64,000 nt of DNA, from contig SYJV01000148.1 of the NCBI GenBank assembly GCA_005798335.1, forward strand, positions 1 through 64,000. The letters run 5' to 3'. Origin of the DNA: Planctomycetaceae bacterium. GTDB lineage: Bacteria; Planctomycetota; Planctomycetia; Pirellulales; Pirellulaceae. Positions 27,577 to 34,661 of the stretch are shown here, in pieces. A program made the translations under genes and the position numbers. Position 1 is the stretch's first letter; each line of letters opens with the position of its first letter. The notes under the pieces are model-generated. The model had not been told where the DNA came from, ran no database searches, and was given only the letters and a program-made list of their open reading frames with translations.

Positions 27577-27650
27577 GGGCGGTTAGCTCAGTTGGTTAGA
27601 GCGCCACGTTGACATCGTGGAGGTCGCTGGTTCGAGTCCAGTATCGCCCA
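27577..27650 (+). tRNA. tRNA-Val (GAC)
   Basis: A complete 74-nt cloverleaf. The acceptor stem GGGCGGT pairs with ATCGCCC (one G-U), the D arm is GCTCAGTTGGTTAGAGC, the anticodon stem CCACG/CGTGG closes the loop TTGACAT with anticodon GAC, and the T arm contains GGTTCGAGTCC. CCA is not encoded. A decayed integrase lies immediately downstream, so this tRNA is a likely attachment site. The reverse-strand translation GRYWTRTSDLHDVNVAL across it is an artefact. Confidence 0.95.
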
Positions 27651-27659
27651 TCTCCCTCA

Positions 27660-27952
27660 TTTTGCCTAGAGTTGCCCGAAGCTGCCTCAAGTGCATTTTT
27701 CCCTTGTTTTTCTTGGGTATTTTCAATTGATGAATTTTCGTTAACCATTTCAGCGTTGCCGCAAGGCGCCTCAAAACGCCATTCAATGGGAGCGCCAGTG
27801 GGAGCGCCGATTGGACTGCTGACCGCCAGAGCGCGTTCCAAATCGCTTTCCGAGACCGTCCAATAGTGTTCGCGAGCAATCTCTTCCGTATGCCCACAAA
27901 TAGCGGCTGCGATGTGTCCTGGAAGGCTGCGAGCCAAATCGGGTCTGGCTTG
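27660..27952 (-). pseudogene. Tyrosine integrase, decayed C-terminal fragment
   Basis: The minus-strand frame reads QARPDLARSLPGHIAAAICG then HTEEIAREHYWTVSESDLERAL. This matches the end of tyrosine recombinases: (L/I)G-H-(S/T)xxxxxxHY, with the catalytic His/Trp-like position and the nucleophile Tyr in EHYW. A TAG stop lies directly before QARPD in this frame, and upstream coding similarity is missing or out of frame. Only ~40 codons of the catalytic end plus a GAPTGAPIE-type tail remain. It faces the tRNA-Val gene, the normal arrangement for an integrative element inserted at a tRNA 3' end. Confidence 0.7.
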
Positions 27953-27994
27953 CTAATTCAGCAACAGATTTCTGCATGAGCCAGCGGATTGAAA

Positions 27995-28017
27995 AGGCTC
28001 GGTGGTGCGTCGAGCCT
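27995..28017. repeat. Short hairpin repeat, copy 1
   Basis: AGGCTCG (27995-28001) and CGAGCCT (28011-28017) form a 7-bp stem. The 23-nt unit matches the copy at 45594-45616 at 22 of 23 positions. The two copies lie near the two ends of the accessory region. Confidence 0.75.
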
Positions 28018-28254
28018 AGTTGTAAAACCTGCTAGCTTGATTGTCGAATCAGATAGATTTTTCCGAGCGGAAGGCGCCACACTTTGCCTTTTTCTTTTTG
28101 TCAGTGGGACACGCCCAGTTCCGAACAGTCCCAACGGGACTCTGGCCAGCTTGTTCCACGTTGACACACTAACACCATGAACTGCCTTTACTAAAGTAGC
28201 CAGTGCCTGTACGCCACAGGCAGCTTCGAAACAATTTCTTCAAGGAGCTATTGC

Positions 28255-28494
28255 ATGAATCGACCTCTCTTCACAGATTTCGGCACGCCCCAAAGTTCAT
28301 CACACAGCGTTGGCGACTCTCCTACGAGGCCAATGCCGGTAAGGCCGCAGGGAGAACCCAACGAAATCGAAGTCTGTTATTCGTCGGAACTGGCCGAGGC
28401 GCTGCGCCGCATCGAGATCGAGGTCCAGCAAGAAATTGATCTCCAACGACAACAGGAATTGGCGCGGAAACGCGAATTGGCTCGTTACGATTAA
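28255..28494 (+). CDS. Small acidic/charged hypothetical protein
   Basis: 79 aa, ATG with AAGGAG about ten bases upstream, so it is probably translated. The N-terminal half is Ser/Pro rich (TPQSSSHSVGDSPTRPMPV); the C-terminal half is a charged helix (EALRRIEIEVQQEIDLQRQQ). It ends 136 nt before the diversified STAND gene on the same strand. It is shorter than, and does not obviously resemble, the ~120-aa DGR accessory protein Avd. I do not recognise it. A role as a regulator or small partner of the downstream receptor is only a guess. Confidence 0.55.
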   Translation: MNRPLFTDFGTPQSSSHSVGDSPTRPMPVRPQGEPNEIEVCYSSELAEALRRIEIEVQQEIDLQRQQELARKRELARYD

Positions 28495-28516
28495 GCTCCG
28501 ACCATGGGTTATCAGC

Positions 28517-28560
28517 TTATTCCATCCAAGTGCCTTCCAACGGTTACTTGGATGGAATAA
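28517..28560. repeat. Perfect hairpin between 28494 and the STAND gene
   Basis: TTATTCCATCCAAGT (28517-28531) pairs perfectly with ACTTGGATGGAATAA (28546-28560), a 15-bp stem with a 14-nt loop. It sits in the 136-nt gap before the STAND gene. No T-tract follows on the + strand, so it is more likely a mobile palindrome or mRNA structure than a terminator. Confidence 0.8.
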
Positions 28561-28630
28561 ATTTGGCAAAACGTGTCCCAGGTGGCTGGGGTTGAATGTA
28601 CTTCGCTACCTAGAACAACTTGAGTTCCTT

Positions 28631-31213
28631 ATGTCCGATCCGTTTCTGGTTCACCAACGTGTTTTGCAATTGATGACGACGGGCGATGTACGCCGTTATC
28701 TACACCCTGACTTTTTCCGCACGCGCCGATTATCGGGTGGCCAAGTGGAGAATGTCGATGCTGGAAACTGGGAGGCGGTGACGCGCGACACGTTGTTGCA
28801 AAAATTGAACGGAACCGATGGCACCGCGGCTAGACTCGTCCTCACGACGGACGCGGGAGTCGGCAAATCGGAAAACTTGTGCTGGCTGGAAAAGGAGTTG
28901 CTAACTCGGTGCCGAAGTCGCCAATCGTTCTTAATAAAACTGGGCGATCTGGCGGAGAAATTGGCTGGAAGGGAATTGTCGGCGGATCAGTTTCTCGAAA
29001 CGGTATTGACTCCTATCATGTTAGCGCGCGATTCGTCCAATACGATCGGCAACGCGACCGAACTCTTGCCGCGTCAAGTCACCAACTATCTTCGGCGGCT
29101 AGCGCTGTCGGGAAGATTGACTCTGCTGTTTGATGAACTCGACCAGGTACACCCTGCCAGCCCCGCAGTCCGAACTCTGCTCAACGTTGTGACGAGCCTT
29201 GCTAGGTTACCGATCGCGGTTGGTGGCAGGCCGTATGCGCTGCAAGATTGCTGGGAGAAGCTGTTTGCGAGCGGAGATTGGCAGTTTTTCCAGTTCGAGG
29301 GCTTTACGACTCAGCAACAGCGAACTTACTTGCGGGACCAAGACGGTCATGACAGGTACGAAGACTTACCCGAGGAAACGAAAACCGAATTACAGGATAT
29401 TCTGACGATCCCACGTGTGCTCAGTTATCTTCGAAAGCTCGATCGCCAGGACTTCGAATCGATTCACACGCCAAGCGATATCTATGAACGCGCGATCTAC
29501 CACTTGGTGGAATTCGGGCTGAAGAAAGTTAAAGCCTGCGAATTGGGAAGAACTGCGATTGTTTCGCAGGAATCTACTCAGTTGAACATATCGATCGATG
29601 GCTCCCAGGTCCGACAAGCCATCCGAATTCTCAGCGCCTTGGCTTGGGAAATGCTTTGGGTGCCCGAGCCCAATACGCCTGGGCGGATCGCCGAGCCAAG
29701 TGCGCACGCTATGGCTCCCAATTTCAATCGAATTCAGGGTGCCAGCGCCATCGACAAATTGAATCGCGCTGCGTTCGAGCGGCTGAAGAACCCGTACTTC
29801 GGCGATAGCGGATACAGCACATTCGAAAATGCAGTCGAGCGGTTGAAGTCGATGAATGAAGCCATCGAACAAGGTATCGTTGATTCGAAACGGATGGAGC
29901 AGATTCTGTGGCGCAACCGATCGCTACAAGAATTTCTGGCCGCGCGCGAGATTTGCTGGCACTGTACCGACGCGGATGTCGATCGACTGTGGCAATGGGT
30001 GCATCTGCATCATGACGCGCGAACTGATGCCTTTTATTGGATCTGGCGGTTCGCGGCGGAAATGTCCGACACGGAGATCGACCAGTCGGCTTGGGCCAAG
30101 GCAATGTCACCGCTCTACCGTGTCGGGGATGGGACTGCCGAGGGGACCAAACGCTCTAGCGAGATGCTATATCGCACATGGCCCCGGATGCAGGACAATG
30201 GCGTACCGTACGTCGAACAATTCCTATCCGAGTTCCAATCCGTCGTTGACGGCCATCAAGGCGACCGGCGCCAGTCTGGCGCACGCCACTTTCAAACGAT
30301 GTTCGCGCCGGTGCCCGCCGAACCGCGCTTTCGAATGGGCTCTCCAGATCACCAACAGGGCTTGCCCGACGACGAACGTGAGCGATGGGCACAATACCTG
30401 CGTTCCATCGTTGACGCGGAAGCCTATGCCAACGAGCGAGCAGACAAAGCCGGATATGTGCCAGGACCGCGCGGCGACGCCAATCGACAGTGGCTGCGCG
30501 ACAAATGGTTATCGATACTCCGTGGTGGAGGAATTGAAGAATTGGAGGCTTGGTGGTACGCAAAAGATGAAACGCCGCGCAAGGACTGGAAGGATGACTT
30601 GGCTAGCTTTCAGTTGAATCGATATCCGACGCTGCGAAGCTGGTACGAACTGTTCGATCCCGGACATGGCGATGGGAATCGCTGGTTCCACGCCGATCTG
30701 GGCAAACGCGCGCCTTCCGGCGACCATCCCGTGCTGTACGTCAACTGGTACGATGTCTGGGCATTTTGCACTTGGGCGTATTGGAATGGCCAAAGTTGTC
30801 GATTACCGCATGAAGACGAATGGGAGAAGGCGGCCAAGGCAGGCACGCGTTGGGATTGGGGATACTGGTGGGGAGACGAGGATGATCCGGAGAAACGCAC
30901 GGCGAACCTTAACATCAATCAAGGACATACTTCCAAGCCTGTGGATTTTGACACACTCAGTACAGGGCACCATCAGGGAAACCATACCAATCCCCTGACG
31001 TTCGTCGATATGCTTGGTAACCAATTGGAATGGACGGCTGACGCGTACAGTCCGCAATACCGGCGGGAGCATCGGTATCATGCAGCCTCGCGTGTTTGCC
31101 GTGGCGGGGCGTGGTTCTACAATCCAAGGGATGTCCGTTCTGCGTACCGTAGTGGCGGTCATCCCCCGTTCTTGCGCCTCTACGTAGGTTTTCGTGTGGC
31201 CAGGGCTTCTTAA
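28631..31213 (+). CDS. STAND/NACHT-like NTPase with C-terminal FGE/C-type-lectin domain; DGR target 1
   Basis: 860 aa from the ATG at 28631 (MSDPFLVHQRVLQL); the track start at 28436 overlaps the preceding gene and gives an unlikely N-terminus. Walker A: LTTDAGVGKSEN (~residue 75). Walker B: LTLLFDELDQVHPAS (~165), followed by PIAVGGRPYALQDCW, typical of NACHT/STAND ATPases. Residues ~556-860 form a formylglycine-generating-enzyme/sulfatase-modifying fold: FRMGSPDHQ, HPVLYVNWYDVWAFCTW, CRLPHEDEWEKAAKAGT, MLGNQLEWTAD and [20 protein letters not shown]. The last 40 residues coincide with VR1, so the exposed face of this fold is what is diversified. Such fusions are read as sensors: the variable domain binds a ligand and the NTPase switches. 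No effector domain is evident at the N-terminus. Cytoplasmic. Confidence 0.88.
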   Translation: MSDPFLVHQRVLQLMTTGDVRRYLHPDFFRTRRLSGGQVENVDAGNWEAVTRDTLLQKLNGTDGTAARLVLTTDAGVGKSENLCWLEKELLTRCRSRQSFLIKLGDLAEKLAGRELSADQFLETVLTPIMLARDSSNTIGNATELLPRQVTNYLRRLALSGRLTLLFDELDQVHPASPAVRTLLNVVTSLARLPIAVGGRPYALQDCWEKLFASGDWQFFQFEGFTTQQQRTYLRDQDGHDRYEDLPEETKTELQDILTIPRVLSYLRKLDRQDFESIHTPSDIYERAIYHLVEFGLKKVKACELGRTAIVSQESTQLNISIDGSQVRQAIRILSALAWEMLWVPEPNTPGRIAEPSAHAMAPNFNRIQGASAIDKLNRAAFERLKNPYFGDSGYSTFENAVERLKSMNEAIEQGIVDSKRMEQILWRNRSLQEFLAAREICWHCTDADVDRLWQWVHLHHDARTDAFYWIWRFAAEMSDTEIDQSAWAKAMSPLYRVGDGTAEGTKRSSEMLYRTWPRMQDNGVPYVEQFLSEFQSVVDGHQGDRRQSGARHFQTMFAPVPAEPRFRMGSPDHQQGLPDDERERWAQYLRSIVDAEAYANERADKAGYVPGPRGDANRQWLRDKWLSILRGGGIEELEAWWYAKDETPRKDWKDDLASFQLNRYPTLRSWYELFDPGHGDGNRWFHADLGKRAPSGDHPVLYVNWYDVWAFCTWAYWNGQSCRLPHEDEWEKAAKAGTRWDWGYWWGDEDDPEKRTANLNINQGHTSKPVDFDTLSTGHHQGNHTNPLTFVDMLGNQLEWTADAYSPQYRREHRYHAASRVCRGGAWFYNPRDVRSAYRSGGHPPFLRLYVGFRVARAS
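31083..31203 (+). repeat. DGR variable repeat VR1
   Basis: A 121-nt copy of the TR forming the 3' end of the first target gene. The first 32 nt (CAGCCTCGCGTGTTTGCCGT...) and the last ~19 nt (TAGGTTTTCGTGTGGCCAG) equal the TR. In between, 18 positions differ and every one is an adenine in the TR (to T, G or C). The changed codons alter the residues after RGGAW and before GFRVA. Confidence 0.95.
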
Positions 31214-31252
31214 ACCCTTTCCCCTTTTCTTCCCTTTCTTCTGTCTTTCTCA

Positions 31253-31267
31253 GCCCGCGAAGCGGGC
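31253..31267. promoter_or_regulatory. Hairpin 49 nt after VR1 (candidate DGR homing structure)
   Basis: GCCCGC-GAA-GCGGGC. The same hairpin lies at the same distance behind VR2, within a ~70-nt block shared downstream of both VRs (a pyrimidine-rich run CCCTTTCCCCTTTTCTTCCC precedes it) but not behind the TR. In studied DGRs a hairpin/cruciform beyond the VR stimulates retrohoming; its role here is inferred from position. Confidence 0.65.
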
Positions 31268-31419
31268 GCGCGATATTTGGAAGCCCAGCGACTTGCGCGA
31301 CTCTAACGATCACGTCTGCGAAAAAGCGCGTTCTGAGGAATGAAAGCTCGAAATGCGGACGAGGACTCAAACACATTGCGAATTTCACCGCACAATATTC
31401 ACTAGTGGGCGACCGATCA

Positions 31420-31540
31420 CAGCCTCGCGTGTTTGCCGTGGCGGGGCGTGGAACAACAATCCAAGGAATGTCCGTTCTGCGAACCGTAATGACAATCATC
31501 CCACGAACTTGAACAACAACATAGGTTTTCGTGTGGCCAG
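31420..31540 (+). other. DGR template repeat (TR)
   Basis: Non-coding 121-nt template between the two target genes. It aligns without gaps to VR1 and VR2. Where the VRs differ, the TR has A: 28 adenines lie in the variable core (31452-31521), of which 18 are changed in VR1 and 19 in VR2. Read in the VR frame the core encodes runs of Asn ([15 protein letters not shown]), typical of DGR templates. It has no start codon or RBS of its own and is followed at once by the RT remnant, the usual TR-RT order. At 31541 the TR has T where both VRs have G, marking the end of matching and the likely initiation boundary. Confidence 0.95.
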
Positions 31541-31555
31541 TGCTTTGCGATGTAG

Positions 31556-31798
31556 GGTGTTCCGTTTCTGGGTTATCGAATCTTTCCCTCCCGCTGCCTG
31601 CTGCAAAAGCAAAACATAGCTCGCTTTCGGCGTCGTATGAGATTTGCACAGGAACAGTTTCAAAACGGGAAGTCAGATACCAATGACATCAGGCAGCAAA
31701 TTCGCAGTTGGCTGGGACATGTCTCGCACACGCAAAGCCATGAACTGGTGGCCCGCACCCTTGATAAAGTTACTTTCACGCGAGGATCGATTCGATGA
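31556..31798 (+). pseudogene. DGR reverse transcriptase, C-terminal remnant
   Basis: The open frame reads [20 protein letters not shown] then [12 protein letters not shown] and IRSWLGHVSHTQSHELVART, ending at TGA 31796-31798. FLGYRxFP, N..RFRRR and SWxGHxxH are features I know from the extreme C-terminus of DGR reverse transcriptases. A TAG stop lies in frame at 31553-31555 and there is no room for the RT core (YxDD) between TR and this point. About 80 codons of an expected 330-400 remain. The gene was evidently truncated by a deletion joining TR-proximal DNA to the RT 3' end. The frame that remains has no stop codons, which suggests a recent event. An RT elsewhere in the genome could serve in trans. 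Confidence 0.85.
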
Positions 31799-31839
31799 CC
31801 TTGTTTCGAAAGGTTTTCGGAAGGCTCCAGAAATATCGC

Positions 31840-31854
31840 GCCCGCTTCGCGGGC
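31840..31854. promoter_or_regulatory. Hairpin 49 nt after VR2 (candidate DGR homing structure)
   Basis: GCCCGC-TTC-GCGGGC on the + strand, the mirror of the hairpin behind VR1 and at the same 49-nt distance from the VR end. The flanking ~50 nt are also identical. Conservation outside the coding part of both targets supports a function in retrohoming. Confidence 0.65.
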
Positions 31855-31893
31855 TTGGAAAGACAGAAGAAAGGGAAGAAAAGGGGAAAGGGT

Positions 31894-34377
31894 TTAAGAA
31901 GCCCTGGCCACACGAAAACCTAGGTAGGTGTCCAAGAGCGTGGGAGGATGGCCAAGACGGTACGCAGAACGGACAGACCTCGGAAGGTAGTACCACGCCC
32001 CGCCACGGCAAACACGCGAGGCTGACGTGCGCGGCATCGATTGCCCCAATGTTTCCCGTGGGTCATCCGTGTAGGAATTGGAACACCATTCCTCTACGTT
32101 GCCGTAGATATCATGCAAGCCCCAACCGTTGGCTGCTAATTCGCCAACTTTTCGGGTGTAGCCTTTTTTCCAATCTTGCCCGAAATTCGCCACTTTGGCC
32201 AGCGCAGCTCGAACTTCATCGAGATTGGACTGGTCAGAGCAACAAAAACGGATACTCTGCGTGCCAGCCCGAGCCGCGAATTCCCATTCCAGCTCATGCG
32301 GCAGACGATAGATCTTGCGATGGATCCCATCTCCAGAATCTCTCGGACCGGTCAACCAACGGCAAAACATCACTGCTTGAAACCAATTGACATCAACCAC
32401 TGGATGCTGGTCCAGTTCGCCTACGTCGTTGACACGATCTTGGAATGATCGAAAGTGCTTGGGCTCGAACAGTTCGTACTGCTCGCTAGTCACTGGCGTG
32501 CGCGCCAATTCAAAGGGCGCAGCCAACTGTACATTGCGCTGTGTCTCGTCTCTCCACACACTCACCGTTGGGTTGTTCTCCTGGTCTGGATTAGAACCCG
32601 ATACAAACTTGAGATCGTCTGGTCCGCTGTATTGTGGCGGAATGGGTACAAAATCGCCCACCAATCGATGGGCGATGCTTCGGCAATTTTCGCCTTGAGT
32701 GCCTCGTAGAATCTCGCCTGAGAATTCCGCACAAAACTGGCGAAGCGTTTCCCGGGCGACCAGCGAATGCACGGGCAAGTTGCGAGGATTGGCTACATGG
32801 TAGGCCGCCAGCGATTCCATCAGGTCCCAACTGCGAAACAACATTTCACACGAACGCAGGCCAAGTTCTGGCCGTGGGGCGTACAGCGGCGCCAAAGCGC
32901 GAACCCAGTTCAGCGACGTGCGATGTTCCTTGGGCATCTCGGCCAAGAACCGCCACACTCGATACAGATGGTCGTCGTTCAATTCGTCATGTCCCGGCAA
33001 CCAAGGCGTTCGGCCAAATCGGGCGCAGTCCTCCGGCTCCGAGTGCTTGGCCAGATATCTCGCCACGAAAAACTCATGCAACGTCGGATCGCGAAAGTAG
33101 ATATCTGTCAATTGGTCTTCGATGTCCAGAAAGCAGTACTCCAACAACGAATTGGTTTCCCCGACTGTCACCAGTGCTTGATGCAGATCATCCACGGACG
33201 CAAACCGCAGCGCGGCCCCACGTTGCGTGAACAGGCGATGTTCGAAGTCGTACAATTCTCCTTCCGCGACACCCTCCCAGTTCTTTTCGTCAAACATTTG
33301 CATCGCCACTGCAGACAACAGGTGCAGACCACGTTCTTTCCAGTTGCCCCTCTGTGCGCCATCGACGGCGGATTGTCCTGCCGTTCGATCGACTGCCGCA
33401 TCCTCACTCCAAACGTGATCGATCACCGCCGCGTACAGTTCGCTGGGCGAATGGAGATCGTCCAAACGCACTTCGGGCAAGCGCTGCACCGCTTCTAACA
33501 TTCGCGGGTTTTCGAGCGATTCAGTGTCGAGCGAATTCAACTTGTCGAATTTCCACTTACCAAGATACGCGCGGCGTTGTCCTTCCTCGGTAAAGCCCTG
33601 CATCTGCGCGAATCGCCAGTTGCCGTTTTCGAACAAGTCCTTCCAATGCCGCCTGACCGAATGGGGTCGTCCCGCCACGACGGCTCGGCATTGCCCCGCG
33701 GTCTCGTTGAGAAACTTGCCCAGGGCCACGATCTTAGGATGATGTTTGTTGCCAACCTCACGATCGTGAGTCTGATCGAGACCGTCGATCAAGAAAGTCA
33801 CGCTGCCCGACGCGACCATGCGCCGGAGATAGTTGACGATGCGCGCATCGAGCCGTTCTCTCTCCGCCTTGCTCAATTCGCCTGGAAACTGAGAAGCTCG
33901 TAGGATTTCCAAGCACGGCCCCGAGAGAAAATCGTCCTTCGAAGTCGGCAAATCCTTCATCTGCAAGTACAGCCACAGATGGCGTCCCGACGAGTGTAGA
34001 GCAGTTGTCCCCAACTGCTTGTTCGAGTCCTCATTGTTCGCATCCAGAGCGCCTCCAAGAAACGCTTCAGCCCATTTCAACGTCGTCGTCTTGCCGATAC
34101 CGCCGTCGATTGTCAAGCACAATCGATGCAGTGAAGCGTCGGCGAACAGAGCTTCGCGCGTGGTCGCTTGCCAGCGATCCATCCAACGTTGGTAACCGTC
34201 CGCGAACCTCTCCAGGCCAGTCTCGCGCTGGTCTGGCTGGTCCTTCTTTCGTCGCTTCTCCAGCGCAATCCAGCGCGCTATGCGAAATGCCTCGGGTTTG
34301 AGGAACTCCTCCGCGCTAACACCATCGTCGAGCAACAAGAATTCCTGCGAACGGATAAACGGCAGCGGCTTTTCCAT
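31894..34377 (-). CDS. STAND/NACHT-like NTPase with C-terminal FGE/C-type-lectin domain; DGR target 2
   Basis: 827 aa from the ATG at 34377 (MEKPLPFIRSQEFLLL), which has GAGGA upstream; the track start at 34398 lacks this. Walker A: LTIDGGIGKTTTLKW (~residue 90). Walker B: VTFLIDGLDQTHD (~195), then CRAVVAGRPHSVRRHW. The C-terminal FGE-like domain starts near residue 570: PFELARTPVTSEQYELF, HPVVDVNWFQAVMFCRWL, YRLPHELEWEFAARAGT, DIYGNVEEWCSNSY and [20 protein letters not shown]. The general plan equals the first target, but outside the VR the two proteins are only distantly alike, so they are not a recent duplication. The gene converges on the first target with the TR between them. Upstream on the same strand lies a long gene run ending in a 284-nt gap with a large hairpin. 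Confidence 0.88.
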   Translation of the reverse strand: MEKPLPFIRSQEFLLLDDGVSAEEFLKPEAFRIARWIALEKRRKKDQPDQRETGLERFADGYQRWMDRWQATTREALFADASLHRLCLTIDGGIGKTTTLKWAEAFLGGALDANNEDSNKQLGTTALHSSGRHLWLYLQMKDLPTSKDDFLSGPCLEILRASQFPGELSKAERERLDARIVNYLRRMVASGSVTFLIDGLDQTHDREVGNKHHPKIVALGKFLNETAGQCRAVVAGRPHSVRRHWKDLFENGNWRFAQMQGFTEEGQRRAYLGKWKFDKLNSLDTESLENPRMLEAVQRLPEVRLDDLHSPSELYAAVIDHVWSEDAAVDRTAGQSAVDGAQRGNWKERGLHLLSAVAMQMFDEKNWEGVAEGELYDFEHRLFTQRGAALRFASVDDLHQALVTVGETNSLLEYCFLDIEDQLTDIYFRDPTLHEFFVARYLAKHSEPEDCARFGRTPWLPGHDELNDDHLYRVWRFLAEMPKEHRTSLNWVRALAPLYAPRPELGLRSCEMLFRSWDLMESLAAYHVANPRNLPVHSLVARETLRQFCAEFSGEILRGTQGENCRSIAHRLVGDFVPIPPQYSGPDDLKFVSGSNPDQENNPTVSVWRDETQRNVQLAAPFELARTPVTSEQYELFEPKHFRSFQDRVNDVGELDQHPVVDVNWFQAVMFCRWLTGPRDSGDGIHRKIYRLPHELEWEFAARAGTQSIRFCCSDQSNLDEVRAALAKVANFGQDWKKGYTRKVGELAANGWGLHDIYGNVEEWCSNSYTDDPRETLGQSMPRTSASRVCRGGAWYYLPRSVRSAYRLGHPPTLLDTYLGFRVARAS
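31904..32024 (-). repeat. DGR variable repeat VR2
   Basis: A 121-nt copy of the TR on the opposite strand, at the 3' end of the second target. By eye 19 positions differ from the TR and all are TR adenines. The pattern of changed positions differs from VR1 (for example AAT to CTT where VR1 keeps AAT), so the two were diversified independently. Confidence 0.95.
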
Positions 34378-34490
34378 GGTCCTCGAACAGTCTCGCACGA
34401 ATCGGGTTGAATCTTACGTACCAAACATGGTATTCCTAAGGGCGCCAGAAATAAATGAGCGCGGGCTGTGAGCGAAAGGGCGCTAAACCC

Positions 34491-34611
34491 AATACCGTTC
34501 AACGAACGTGGGATAAGCTTCCAGCTTGTCAATATCTTGTGTAAGCAATGGCGAAACTCCGCTACAGGTTGACAAGCTGGAAGCTTATCCCACGTTCGTT
34601 GAACGGTATTG
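34491..34611. repeat. Perfect 42-bp inverted repeat
   Basis: 34491-34532 (AATACCGTTCAACGAACGTG... to GCTTGTCAA) is perfectly complementary to 34570-34611, with a 37-nt loop. It lies in the 284-nt gap between the 34662-35837 gene and the second STAND gene. It resembles the AAGCTTCCAGCTTGTC-type palindromes; a diverged relative may be the hairpin at 40378-40430. Perfect complementarity indicates recent movement or gene conversion. Confidence 0.9.
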
Positions 34612-34661
34612 GCGCTAGACCGCGGCCGCAGAGTTAGCCAATTTGGCGGCAATTGTCCTGT

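Noticed and set aside
27596-27650. Peptide GRYWTRTSDLHDVNVAL across the tRNA
   Set aside because: Well-known artefact of translating a tRNA on the reverse strand.
28255-28494. DGR accessory protein Avd
   Set aside because: Too short and without the four-helix-bundle character of Avd; kept as unknown small protein.
30957-31649. 230-aa minus-strand ORF across VR1 and TR
   Set aside because: Antisense shadow of the DGR repeats; the repeated peptides come from TR/VR similarity.
31644-32390. 248-aa + strand ORF across VR2
   Set aside because: Antisense to the second STAND gene and out of frame with the RT remnant; no domain.
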